Below the pieces are notes generated by a model. That model was not told where the DNA came from. It made no database searches and saw only the letters and a program-made list of their open reading frames with translations. Both the position numbers and the translations under genes were made by a program. Shown here in pieces: positions 1-11,202 of a DNA stretch of 64,000 nt. The stretch lies in assembly GCA_030737875.1 (NCBI GenBank), contig CM060920.1, positions 482,328,861 through 482,392,860 on the forward strand, written 5' to 3'. Numbering within the stretch: position 1 is the first letter of the stretch; each line of letters begins with the position of its first letter. This DNA comes from Allium sativum (lineage: Eukaryota > Streptophyta > Magnoliopsida > Asparagales > Amaryllidaceae).

Positions 1-508
1 GTGGAATTTTTCCGAAACTCAAAAATATAAGTTCTTATAGTCATTTTTATGTGTAAACAACATTCTGAAACCAATGGAGATGGTTTCGGGTCATAATTCC
101 TTATTCTGCAAAAATTTTACGTTTCGGGCCTTATATATAATATATACGAATTCTATAGCGTTTTTCTGAAAATTTAATTTTCTCATAACTTACAATTTAT
201 AAACTGGAATCTTAATTTCTGTAACTCTTTGGAAAGATATTTTCAATACGGTCCTAGCGTTTCTTGTTTCGTCCAATTCCGATTTATATTTTATTTTATA
301 TAATTTTTCAAAGTTGGAATTTCAAATCTGAAATTACCGCGCCGTTTTCAGGCTCGGAATGGATTTAATATAAATTTCAAGTTCGCGCTCGAAATAAAAT
401 AAGTTTTTCATCGTTATTATTTAAAATAAATAATTTTAAATATATTCATTCATTAAAATTTCTTAAAATAAAATTTTAAAATTAACCCCAAAAATCAGGG
501 CTGTTACA
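1..508 (-). mobile_element. Partial 3' LTR of giant-LTR element T1
   Basis: This stretch repeats 6517-7024 with no length change, and I count three substitutions over 508 bp. On the minus strand it begins TGTAACAGCCCTGATTTTTG. It is therefore the start (U3 end) of the element's downstream LTR; the rest lies left of the window. The near identity of the two copies shows recent insertion. Only the first ~0.5 kb of U3 is present, so no transcription start is included. The target duplication on this side cannot be seen. Confidence 0.9.
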
Positions 509-716
509 GTCGCCCTCACTTAAAATCTTTTCTTCCTCGAAAAGGAAATAAGGTAAAAGTTGTTTAATTAACTAACTAAATTTTAATTTCTCTTATTAAT
601 TTCATTTGTTGACTAACTTATCAAATATACATACTCTTTTATATATTCAAAAATCTTATTTTCAAAAATAGATTATATAATCAAAAATACGCTAATCATA
701 AGCTTATCACTCTGAA

Positions 717-794
717 CTCATTCTAGGGCATTACTAACACCATCTCTAATGAGTTTTCTCATTCTAGGATACTGCTGATCCTATCTCTAATGAG
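717..794 (-). other. Tandem post-PBS hairpins in T1
   Basis: Two 37-bp units (717-753 and 758-794) each begin with CTCATT and end with AATGAG. The 758-794 unit also has an inner AGGAT/ATCCT pair. The same hairpin occurs at 28762-28798 in LARD, where the outer arms are CTCGTT/AACGAG. Position just after the PBS is where retroelement packaging and dimerisation signals lie; that role is inferred. Confidence 0.6.
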
Positions 795-884
795 TATTCT
801 TATTGGACATTACTAATCCAATTCTCTGATGAGTCTTTTGTTCAGTTCTAACGAGTTGTACCCCAAAGATTTGAGCTAACCAAA

Positions 885-896
885 GCTCTGATACCA
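885..896 (-). other. Primer binding site, initiator-Met tRNA (T1)
   Basis: The minus strand reads TGGTATCAGAGC, complementary to the 3' end of plant initiator methionine tRNA, two bases inside the 5' LTR end (GGGTCTTTACA). It primes minus-strand cDNA synthesis and fixes the element's orientation. Confidence 0.92.
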
Positions 897-1284
897 ACTG
901 TAAAGACCCGGGCTTTGCCCGACCCGATCGATCGTAAAATCGACCAAGACCGTTCAAATCCCGAATACTTTAACTTTGGGAATACAACAATCATCAAAAC
1001 AAAACAGCAGACTTTTATAAACTGTACAAAATGTTTACATCAGAGTACAGAATATCAGAGTACATCGAATAAAAATAATTGCAGCGGAAGATAAATTTTA
1101 CATTAATTTATAATACATTGCAGCTGAACAAAACTAATACAGCGGAAGTCTTTTCTGTATTCTGGACACAGCTTTATGCTTCAATCCAGTATCCTGCTCA
1201 AGAGATAAACCTGCAGACAAACTACTCGACTGCCCGTGGAAAAGAGGGCACCCGAGTTTGCAAAGGTGGAAACAAACAACGGGT

Positions 1285-1298
1285 CAGTCGTGGGACTG
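1285..1298 (-). other. Conserved LTR hairpin CAGTC/GACTG (T1)
   Basis: On the sense (minus) strand the sequence reads ACCAGTCCCACGACTGACC: a 5-bp stem with a 4-nt loop, ~390 nt before the LTR 3' end. The same element is found in LARD and, with CAGAC/GTCTG arms, in LTRs A, B, C and F. Confidence 0.65.
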
Positions 1299-1689
1299 GT
1301 GTGAGAATTCTTAACTAATATAACTAATAGTAAGGCAAATCCAAGGACCACGCCGCTAACGCGGAACGGGTTTACTCCAATGGATTGCTGTGCATAACAG
1401 TAAAGTAAATCGTCAAATAACGCAATGCTTTTTAGAAAAATGAAACCACCATAAGACTCAGGTCCCATCACACAATGCAGCGCACACCAGAGGATAGAGT
1501 TTTACCTTATGGTGATTAAAAGATGATAAATACGTAAAAACGATATTATTATTAGTGTGTATATGTTTTAATAAAACATTTCAATCATAATATCAATCCT
1601 AGGAAGCATAGGTACCATATATTATGCCTCCGTACTAGTAATACAATCAAAACCGCAAGGGTCGTATTTGGAATTTGGATTTCCATCAA

Positions 1690-2370
1690 GAGTCAAGGCT
1701 AGAGCGGAGCTCCTTACCGATTCGAGACACTCTAGCTAATGTCCCAGGATTACCCACAATTAACCCTTGGAAATGGCAGGGCCGGTCCTCAAATACCGCT
1801 TAGAGGATTGGCAATTCCTAAGCACACGTTTCCCGGTCCTATAGGACCTATCCGAGGCGCGCCTCATTCCATCATCCACATAAGTAAAATGTCAGGCCGT
1901 GATAAAACCCAACCACCACTTCTAGCTAGAAAGAAACGTGCTGCTCTCCCTGCGTTCCCTTCGCCCGTTTTAGACTCTACCGGTTTGTGAGGCTCGCGAA
2001 GTTACGTCATAACCACAAGGCCTGCTTTTCAACAAAGCCTTGATCATCTTCATCTTAGCGTGCCACATTGTCAATCCATACCGTGCCATTGATCGTCCAT
2101 CAATATATAAACGGGTGTTAAGTAAAGAATAAATTCTTCACCACCAATCATTTATATATAGACAAAAAATCAATAACATGATATTAACGGAGTACAACGT
2201 CAGACACACAATCCATTTAAAACTTATGCTCTGGGTCTGAGCGAAAGTCAAATCCGTACAAATCAACACTACGTCCGGACGGCAACCACTGTAGCCCCTT
2301 CAAGGTAGCTACTCCAATCATGGGCATCAGCAGTCGTCGTCCATTCGATGTGAAGACCGTCGGTCTTCTA
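1690..2370 (-). other. Conserved GC-rich R-U5 block of T1
   Basis: On the minus strand this block aligns by eye with 27000-27870 of LARD. Shared landmarks occur in the same order: GAAGACC-GGTCTTC (2352-2368), GTTTCTTTCTAG, a perfect palindrome (GAGGCGCGCCTC here, GAGGCGCCTC in LARD), GACCGGCCCTG and a GCTAGAG-AATCGGTA stretch. The long plus-strand ORF over 1739-1990 is antisense to the element and is not matched as protein in LARD, so I read the block as non-coding. Confidence 0.6.
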
Positions 2371-3954
2371 TGGTCGTCTTTAAATCTTCAATTTTTAAAC
2401 GCCGTTTAAATTGTTTGGAATGAGATAAACTCGGGCTTCCCAAACAATTCTCGTGTATATATAAGTTGGAAATCATTTCATATCGTTTGATTTTAAATTT
2501 TTATATATATAATTCCTCCATCCATTTCATCTTACTATATTTTCCTAACAACCAATCTTCTTATTTATATGCAATAACTCATCACACCAAACAATGGTTT
2601 CTTTTATTAATGTTCTTCAATTTCCATACATATCCTACACACAAAAATGTATTTTGTGTATCATTCCAATTACAACCAAAAATGAATATTTATGTACGTT
2701 CTTCATAATTTAACAAAAAAAATGAGTATTTTTGTGTCATTTCAATTCCTAGCCAAAACGAAATATATTTTGGTGTTAACTTCATTTCTATACGAACGAA
2801 TATATTTCTTATCTCTTTCAATGCAAACCAAAAAAAATGATTTTTGCTATTTTATATTGGCAATGCAAATTTCCTTCTTAGGTGACGTCATGCAAATATA
2901 ATTTTTAATATAAAATATAATATCATACCTTAATTACATAATAAGAATGTAATTCTAATTTACAGTGCAAATCCTCGTTTATAGTTACATATATAAAAGT
3001 GTAAATTTTATTCGCTTACCACATTTCATATCATAGTTTCAAATAAAAGTGTAATTTTAATTAATAAAATGTCCTTCTTATCCTAAATAACCTCTTTTAA
3101 ACAAAGGGACATGTTTATCTAGTTTAACACTTCTAATATAAGTGACATTTCAATCATATAATTACATAAAAAAATGTAATTCTCATTTCTTTTTATTTTG
3201 ATCACATGAAATGTAATTTCCTTTAACAAAACTTGTCAGTACAAAACAATGTCAACTTAATTTTTAACAAAGAATATTTTGTCATCCTTTTTCGTTTGAT
3301 CAAAATGCATATTTCTTACTCTTGACAAATGAGTATCTTGTCATCCTTATATTTTCTATCTTTCTTTTATATTTGACAAAATGAATGTTTTGCCATTCTT
3401 TTTATCTATTTTTATAAAAATGAATCTTTCTTTTATTCTATTCATATAAAAATAATCTCTCTTTTTCCAATGACATATACAACTATGAATGTACATGTTA
3501 ATAAACCTTCCATTACAATTGACATATAAACTGAATGTATATGTAAACAAATTTTACTTCATTTCTCTCATTACATATAAAAGTGAATTAATGTATACGC
3601 AAGCTTATTTCATCTCTCTCTTTACATATAAAAAGGAATTTGTCGCTATTCTTTACCTTAACAAAAATTGAAGTTGTCATACTCTTTACATTAACCAAAA
3701 TAAATATATTTCATTTCATATGCAATGCTATGCAACGTTAACAAAATAAATATATATCATTCATATGCAATGCTATGTCATTAACAAAATAAATATATAT
3801 CATTCATATGCAATGTATGACATTAACAAAATAAAAGTATTTTCTTTTATTACATTAAATAAAAATGAAATTTCTATTGTCATTCTTCTTCAATTGCCAA
3901 AATGAATCTTTTGTTATTTTAATCTTTCTTCTACATTTACAAAAATATGATTTT

Positions 3955-4527
3955 TGTCGCTACTTCAATATATTGACAAAAGTGATTTCATCGCTACTTC
4001 AATTATATTGACAAAAGTGATTTCATCGCTACTTAATTATATTGACAAAAGTGAATTCATCGCTACTTAATTATATTGACAAAAGTGATTTTTGTCGCTA
4101 CTTAATTATATTGACAAAAGTGAATTCATCGCTACTTAATTATATTGACAAAAGTGAATTCATCGCTACTTAATTATATTAACAAAAGTGATTTTTGTCG
4201 CTACTTAATTATATTGACAAAAGTGAATTCATCGCTACTTAATTATATTAACAAAAGTGATTTTTGTCGCTACTTAATTATATTAACAAAAGTGATTTCA
4301 TCGCTACTTAATTATATTAACAAAAGTGATTTTTGTCGCTACTTAATTATATGATTTTTGTCGCTACTTAATTATATTGACAAAAGTGAATTCGTCGCTA
4401 CTTAATTATATTAACAAAAGTGATTTTTGTCGCTACTTAATTATATTAACAAAAGTGATTTCATCGCTACTTAATTATATTAACAAAAGTGATTTTTGTC
4501 GCTACTTAATTATATTGACAAAAGTGT
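3955..4527 (-). repeat. Minisatellite, ~34-bp unit, ~17 copies, in the T1 LTR
   Basis: The unit contains TATATTGACAAAAGTGA followed by TCGCTACTTAAT. Two variants (TTCATCGCTAC and TTTTTGTCGCTAC) often alternate, giving a higher-order period of ~69 bp. Flanking DNA from ~2640 to 4800 contains decayed relatives of the unit (AAAATGA...TTTTGTCATT), so the array sits in a larger region of old slippage. The 69-codon ORF at 4145-4354 is a by-product of the repeat. Confidence 0.92.
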
Positions 4528-6102
4528 CTGTTTTATTCTAATATTAACATTCCTTATGAAAATGGCATGTGTAATTTACTAAATAAATGACATGTTTATT
4601 TTGTCAATTTTATATACAACATAAATGACACATCCATTTTGTTCGTTTTAATACAATGACAGTTTTTATATTAACATAACATTATTAACACAAGCGATGT
4701 TCTTATTTTAGCATAACGTTATTAACCAAATGAACATACTTATGTTGACGGTTCTAATTCAACATAACATAAAAATGAATATTTTATGTGGGTAATTCAT
4801 AAAATGAAAATTCCAACATGATAAACAAAGAATACTTTTTTTTCTTCACAATATATAAATTCCCTTTCTAACATGTAACATCTCCGTTATATATATACAC
4901 AATATAAATATATGATTTTTATGGTTTGCACAAATTTTTCTTTTACAAACATGAATATTATACATTTTATATATTAACTAAAATGTTTGTCTTCGTATTG
5001 CACACAAAATCATGTCAACATAAATACGCACAATCATCACAAACAATCAACAAGGAAATAATCATACATGCAGCAACAACATGAATTTCATATGATATGA
5101 ATATAGATTTTGCAGTGAATTAAATAAATAAATAATTTTATTTTAAAAATAGAATTCTCACTTTGATTTTTGCTGAAAATTTGACTATCTCGGATTCAGC
5201 TCTGGTCTGCGCCATCGCGAAGAGCTCGGAAAGACGAGTCCAACGCGATTTACGGTTCGTCAATCGGACCTCGTACGAGAGAGTTATGATTTATTAAAGT
5301 TGGACATAATTAAATAATTAATTAATATTCGTGAAAATACCTAAAAATTTCACTGTCTCGGAATTGGACAAAATTTGTGTCCACGCGTCCATCTCATCGC
5401 CACGATCCCAACGCACCTGAAATCGTCGAATTTCGACTTCGTATGAGTGAGTTATGCAATTTTAAAGTTCTGGAAATTAATTAAATAATTTAAAAATAAA
5501 ATAGAAAATACCCTCAGCCCATTGACCGCGAAACACTATTCACCGCAGAACTTTGACCGCCATTTGCCGCTGTTTCAGGCCACCTGACGCCACGGGACCA
5601 CCGCCAACGTCTTCGTCTTGGCGAGACGCACCACCACCAGAAAGAGCCGCCCCTAAAGCTTCTCCGATCATCGGGAAATCGCCTACGAACGATTTCGCCT
5701 CGCGGGCCCCACAGGCCGCCTCACACCTCAAACTGCCTGAAATTTGGCGAGCACCTCCACCTCACGTAGACGAAGAACTTCCGTGTTCGTGACTTAGTCT
5801 AATTCTTCCTCGATTCACGGGAATTTCTTGATTTACGTTTTGAGCTTCTGAATTTCGAAAACAGCGAGCTTTAAGACGAGATTCCGGCGAATCCGAGCGC
5901 TGTTTGACGAAACCGACGACACCATTAGCTTCGTATCGTCGAGACCTTCGAGTGGACATATAATTTGCTATGGTTTGAAGAGATTTTATTTTCGACAAAT
6001 TTTAGAGGAAGAGAGAGCCGCCATGGAAATTGAGAAAAATGATGGAAAAGAGAAGTGGCTGCTGTGTATTTCGAATTTCAGCCCTAAATTCTGAGGAAAA
6101 AG

Positions 6103-6140
6103 ATAATATATACTATGGGTTTAATTTTGGTTTGGGCCCA
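6103..6140 (-). promoter_or_regulatory. T1 LTR promoter: TATA box and site II motif
   Basis: On the minus strand, TGGGCCCAAA (6131-6140) is followed by AGTATATATTA (6103-6113), ~0.9 kb from the LTR start. TGGGCC is the plant site II motif bound by TCP factors. A CT-rich leader follows. LARD has the same order (TGGGCC, then TATA) at a similar distance from its LTR start. Confidence 0.5.
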
Positions 6141-7024
6141 AATATCATTACGGGTCCAATTACTAAATTTTCAACTGTTTTCTTCAATTCAAAAATTCTT
6201 ATAAATACATGCTGATTTCAAAATTAATAAAATTTTAAACATAATTATTTCAGGTCATTACGAATCCAAAACCCGATTTCGTAATTTTCCGAGTCCGTAT
6301 GAATTTATTATGAATTTCCGAAGTCAGAAAATATGCTATTTTTCACTGTAAAAATTATACCGGCCACAAAATAATTCCAAAAATTATAAATTTTAGAGTT
6401 TAACCTTATTTTAATATTCCGAATCCATAGAAACTGGTCTCGTCGAATTCGGAGTTCGTTTGCAAAAATTCCATTTTTCAGGCGTATATTTTTAATATTT
6501 AAAAATACCAAAAATAGTGGAATTTTTCCGAAACTCAAAAATATAAGTTCTTATAGTCATTTTTATGTGTAAACAACATTCTGAAACCAATGGAGATGGT
6601 TTCGGGTCCTAATTCCTTATTCTGCAAAAATTTTACGTTTCGGGCCTTATATATAATATATACGAATTCTATAGCGTTTTTCTGAAAATTTAATTTTCTC
6701 ATAACTTACAATTTATAAACTGGAATCTTAATTTCTGAAACTCTTTGGAAAGATATTTTCAATACGGTCCTAGCGTTTCTTGTTTCGTCCAATTCCGATT
6801 TATATTTTATTTTATATAATTTTTCAAAGTTGGAATTTCAAATCTGAAATTACCGCGCCGTTTTCAGGCTTGGAATGGATTTAATATAAATTTCAAGTTC
6901 GCGCTCGAAATAAAATAAGTTTTTCATCGTTATTATTTAAAATAAATAATTTTAAATATATTCATTCATTAAAATTTCTTAAAATAAAATTTTAAAATTA
7001 ACCCCAAAAATCAGGGCTGTTACA

Positions 7025-7309
7025 ACTTCAAAGATTATGAATAAGTTCTCGGTTTCTTTGAGCCAATTCCAAGCTTCTACGAATGTCTTGTTCCCATGGA
7101 ATGGCTCCCCTCCCATAGAACGGAAGTCCTTGCAGATCTTGGCGAAGTTATCTGCTCTTGTAGGGGGGAGGAGGAGGAATGTCTGGCGCAGTTGGGGGAG
7201 GAGCATTTCCTTGGCCTTCGGCAGGAGCCGTGGCCGCCAAATATCTACGGAACCATCTGGGTAGTATGACGCCCTCTGGGATATTAGGAATGTTTTGTTC
7301 CCCAGACAT
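7025..7309 (-). pseudogene. gag N-terminus of the LTR-A gypsy element (interrupted)
   Basis: The minus strand starts at ATG 7309 (MSGEQNIPNIPEGV), runs through a proline-rich linker and reaches the retrotransposon gag segment ADNFAKICKDFRSMGG, then GNKTFVEAWNWLKE, before the T1 insertion at 7024. Gag forms the virus-like particle that packages element RNA. The start frame and the frame of the conserved segment differ by one base at a C6 run (~7160-7170), so the gene carries a frameshift as well as the insertion. The rest of gag lies left of T1, outside the window. Family assignment rests on the conserved F-x-G-G-x-F-x-G / W-L pattern. Confidence 0.75.
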
Positions 7310-7490
7310 GCTGAAAAAGGAAAAAGGAAGAAATTAAGATAAATGACCGAATGATACTACATATGGCTTTTTAGGGAATGTTTTCAAAACAGACCTTTCT
7401 TTATGAAAATGCTTTCTTTTAAAACCTTTTTGAAAATAATTTTCAAAAACTTTTATCTAATCTGGTACCCTTCATCTCTGATACCAAGTG
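7310..7490 (-). other. Leader and PBS of the LTR-A element
   Basis: On the minus strand, LTR A ends GGGGTTTTACA and is followed by TGGTATCAGAGA (7475-7486), an initiator-Met PBS with one terminal mismatch. A leader of ~165 bp then runs to the gag ATG at 7309. The spacer is 4 nt if the LTR ends at 7491, or 2 nt if the terminal TG is at 7489. Confidence 0.85.
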
Positions 7491-7912
7491 TGTAAAACCC
7501 CACCTCCGTTAAGGTCATTCGGAGAGGGAATGCCTTAACTTCAGTGGAGCGCTATAGGTAAAAGGTGCAGATAAATTACAAGACAGACAACTAAAGCAGC
7601 GGAAAATAAAGTCATTTTATAAACAATGTGGTTCAGTCAAGCTTTTAGAACAATTGTCTCAATCAAACTTAAAAATAATACATAGAACTTCTATCTTGAT
7701 TCAAAAACTCCCAAGTATAAAAGAAGCATAAAGTAACAATGATATTCCCCAATAAAGCATGAACCAGCCATAGCAGTGGAAGAGAGAGTCCAAAGCAATT
7801 CATCAACTATCTCCGTCCTTGTAAAGAAAACTGAGCTAAGTGGTAACTTTTCCTCCCTGTGAACCTGGGGGGGACGGGGGGAACAGAAGAAAAGAGGCGA
7901 AACAAATTAGGT

Positions 7913-7926
7913 CAGACATAAGTCTG
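7913..7926 (-). other. Conserved LTR hairpin CAGAC/GTCTG (LTR A)
   Basis: The 5-bp stem CAGAC-GTCTG with a 4-nt loop lies ~425 nt before the LTR 3' end. The equivalents are at 11903-11917 (LTR B, 5-nt loop), 38033-38046 (LTR C), 51636-51649 and 58272-58285 (element F). Confidence 0.65.
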
Positions 7927-8640
7927 GTAAGTCCAGTGACTTTCAGCATGTAAATAGGCAAAAGCATCATGACATGAATAAACTGAATATAAGACAATAC
8001 CATGAGAACAAGGATAACAAGATAACATACGATTAATATAGATATGATAAGGCAAGATAAACTGAATGCGCTTCTACTCTTTCTTTGCTACTACCTTGTT
8101 ATTCTGATTTTTATATCTCTGCAACACCTAGTGTCCCAACTAGTAATCTGTGTAAAGTGATAATATTACCACGCGATCCCAATCCCCACAATTATGGTAG
8201 CCTTCAGGTGTACATCTAGTATGAGGATCTTTACCTCAATCAGCCTAATTGCCATGAAGATGTTAGATGTACCCTTACTACCCTATCGATCGACTTCCCA
8301 CTTTTATTAATGTTCCATGTGTCTATGTCAATCGGCCCTCTCTTGCGTGTAGATACCCTGTGCTGGTCCCACCATAAAGTGTATCAATCCTTATGATAGC
8401 GACCCGACACGATTCAAGATGCACAGTGTATAACTACTGGTACCCAGTGCCTTCTTTTTCCCACTCCGGAGTACGTGCACACCCGTAATCCGTCGAAACC
8501 TACACTGTCGTACCCCCTTCCGCTATTTTGACCACTTATAATCAGCCCAGTAATCGTGCCCCACCCTGCCTAGTTTCAGGGTACCTTGATAAATCTATGT
8601 GGCTTACTACTGAAATGGGTCCCCGTTACTAGGGTTTCTT

Positions 8641-9487
8641 ACTGGTTAAGTTTGTGGGCCTATATCTACTAATATTACCCACCAACCCGATATGTATTTA
8701 ACCCTCCCACTGATTCAAATATGTTTACATAATGGTTAAGTTTGTGGGCCTATATTTACTAATATTACCCACCAACCGGATATGTACATAACCCTCCCAC
8801 ACATTATCTCATATTGGTTAAGTGTTGTCCATTCATGTTAACTTAACCCACCCACTCATCATGTCATGTTGGTTAAGTGTTTCTTATTGACCCTTCTCAC
8901 TCGTCATGTTTGATTGGTTAAGTGTTTCTTATTAACTTAACCCCATCCGTTCATCATGTTATATTGGTTAAGTATTTCCCATTAACTTAACCCCATTCGT
9001 TCATCAAGTTACATTGGTTAAGTGTTTCTTATTAACTTAACCCCACGCATTCATCATGCTGTATTGGTTAAGTGTCATCAATCAATTCAAGTTAACTTAA
9101 CCCACCCACTTGTCATGTTACATTGGTTAAGTGTGGCCTTCTTGTGTCAACTTAACCCTTCCATGCAACCTGTCATATTGGTTAAGTGTTGCTCTCTTGT
9201 TTTAACTTAACCCTTACCCATTCATTATGTCATATTGGTTAAGTGTTTCTTATTAACTTAACCCTTCTCATTCATCATGTTGTACTGGTTAACTTAACCC
9301 TGCTCACTTGTCTAATTAACATGTTATAACAGTTAAGTGTTCTAAATTTACTTAACCCCATCTTCGTGTCTAATTAACATGTTATAACGGTTAAGTGTTC
9401 TAAATTTACTTAACCCCATCTTCCTGTCTAATTAACATGTTATAACGGTTAAGTGTTGCCTTAGTTAACTTAACCCTACCATTATTA
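8641..9487 (-). repeat. Hairpin minisatellite in LTR A
   Basis: More than a dozen units of ~45-60 bp each contain GGTTAAGT and, 10-20 nt later, ACTTAACC, its reverse complement. The first two units differ (GGTTAAGTTTGTGGGCC...TTACCCACC) and match a single segment of LTR B near 12650. The array is absent from LTR C. Each unit can fold into an 8-bp stem on either strand. Confidence 0.85.
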
Positions 9488-9530
9488 ACATGTCTTGTTC
9501 ATTAGCATTAATTGATTTATTAATGCACCA

Positions 9531-9733
9531 ACCTCTCACATTAGATCTATGTTGTTGCGGTTACTGGATGTGCTGGGCGGTTCCGGGCAGTTTTACACCA
9601 CAAATCAATCTAACCTCGGGTTTTTCTTGGGCATGATGCACTAACCTCTCACATTAGATAGGTGTTGTTGCGGTTACTGGATGTGCTGGCCGGTTCCTGG
9701 CAGTTTTACACCGCAACTCAATCTAACCTCGGG
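9531..9733 (-). other. Paired two-stem hairpins in LTR A
   Basis: Two ~90-nt units lie at 9531-9620 and 9642-9733. Each starts ACCTCTCACATTAGAT and ends ATCTAACCTCGGG. In the second, the outer stem is TTAGAT/ATCTAA and the inner stem is GTTGCGGT/ACCGCAAC. Between them lies a loop with CTGGATGTGCTGG and a C/G-rich core. The same pair occurs in LTR B (12831-13040) and LTR C (39099-39301) with different arm sequences that still pair. Confidence 0.7.
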
Positions 9734-11104
9734 TTAGGCATGTTTATCTTTTAGCATATTTTTACCATACATGTCCAAGTCTATATTTTATATGCTAATT
9801 ATCTCAAATTCACAAAACTAGTCACGTTCCAATTCTCAAGTTATACCTCAACAAAGCTAATTTCAAGTTATGCCCCACAAATTCAAATTCAAGTTATTAC
9901 TCAAAATAGGTTACACCCAATTTTCCCAAATTTGCAGTAATAGTCATGCCCCAAAAATCACAATATAGCACACGCCCTAAGGTTTAGTCATATTGCACCG
10001 TACAAAATATTCTCCCAAAAACCCTAATCATGATTCACAGTATAAACTATGCCAAATTACAGCCTTTAATTACGGTGCATGACAATTACCCAAAATCCTA
10101 ATTTAGGTGTGTTCACATTTAACAGTTATCTGTATCTTACTATAGGTTTTCCATGCCTAAGCCATATATCACTATACACAATGATTTCCTTCTTCCAAGT
10201 CATAAACTATCATATATATATGCCCCAATTTTAGGTCTTAAACCACAACTTGTACTATGCCTTATATGTTTACAGTTCAATTCACGCCCCAAATCCCAAG
10301 TCATATGTCCAATATACTTTATGCCTCAAATCTCAAGTCATATGTCTGATACACTTTATGTTTTGAATACAACATGTGTTATGTCCTCAAATCAGTTACA
10401 AATCAGTTATGCCCAATTATACATAATTTAATACTTTTCCCAATTTTTGTGCTGGTCATGTTCAAATCATATATTATACCCAATTTTAGTGCTGGTCATG
10501 TCCAAATCATATATTACACCAAATATTTCCCAACGTACGTTCATCTCTTATGAGATTTGGCTCATGCTCGCAGTAGCCTGGCTATAAAACAAAAAGGGAA
10601 GAAGGAAAGAAGAGACAAAGAATGGACATAATAATATCAATGAGATAAATCCAATGGATATAGAAAGATAGATAGAAACATGCATAATCTCAAATTCAGA
10701 TTTATTACAATGTCAGAATCACAATTGAATTTTACTTCTGAAAGTAACATGAACTTACGAATTACAGAATGGTCTTGAATTCTGGGATCTGATTTCTGAA
10801 TTTGATTAGCTATTCCTTTGATGTAGACTTTGATTGTTAACTTGAAAACTCTTAATTTGATTGATTAAGGTGGAGGCTAGGTCACTTCAGGTTTTTGCAG
10901 CATATAAACGCTTATGAATTCATGTTTAGAATACAATAGGTTTTGGTTTTTTTTATAGGTGTATAGGGAGATTTAGAGCCTTTAGATCAGTCTAGAAGTC
11001 ATCAGAATCATTCATAGAAGAAAAATACGTCACACAGCAAATCAGTGAGCGACACATCAGCAAAAACACGTCGGTCCAGAAATTTCGTCCAGATCTGGAA
11101 AAGG

Positions 11105-11202
11105 GGTCGACACCCTATAGGGGGGTCGACACCTATGTCGACTCCCCTATAGGGGGTCGACTCCTATGTCGACTCCCCATAGGGGGGTCGACACCTGTTG
11201 AG
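11105..11202 (-). other. U3 GTCGAC palindrome cluster (LTR A)
   Basis: Six GTCGAC hexamers in ~100 bp are separated by CCCCTATAGGGG-type inverted stretches, giving nested stems such as GTCGACTCCCC opposite GGGGGTCGAC. The cluster lies ~285-385 bp from the LTR start in sense orientation and ~150 bp upstream of the TATA-like stretch. LTRs B, C and the 47-kb relative carry one such hairpin in the same place. Confidence 0.65.

Larger units (their letters stand above)
509..898 (-). mobile_element. Interior of T1, 390 bp, non-coding
   Basis: This short stretch lies between the two T1 LTRs. Read on the minus strand it starts with a primer binding site (885-896), passes through repeated small hairpins (717-794), and ends in a purine-rich stretch (AAGTGAGGGCGAC) directly before the 3' LTR, the expected polypurine tract. 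No ORF of note is present, so T1 encodes no gag or pol. The post-PBS part matches the start of the LARD interior at 28659-28800, so the two elements are related families. Confidence 0.88.
899..7024 (-). mobile_element. Giant 5' LTR (6.1 kb) of element T1
   Basis: The terminus TG at 899 (TGTAAAGACCC on the plus strand) and the end TGTTACA at 7024 define the LTR, with a PBS directly inside 899. Seen on the minus strand, U3 is ~0.9 kb with a TATA box at 6103-6113. The remaining ~5.2 kb (R-U5) holds a tandem array (3955-4527), a GC-rich conserved block (about 1690-2370) and a hairpin at 1285-1298. No protein domain is recognisable. It inserted into the gag of the LTR-A element; its 5-bp duplication would be ACTTC at 7025-7029, but the matching copy is outside the window. 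An LTR this long with a 390-bp interior is unusual for plants. Confidence 0.87.

Noticed and set aside
1739..1990. 83-aa plus-strand ORF in T1
   Set aside because: It is antisense to the element in the GC-rich R-U5 block and absent as protein from LARD.
4145..4354. Repetitive 69-aa ORF
   Set aside because: It is a translation of the 34-bp minisatellite.
3955..4527. Regular direct repeats resembling a CRISPR array
   Set aside because: The units are contiguous with no unique spacers, in a plant LTR; this is a minisatellite.
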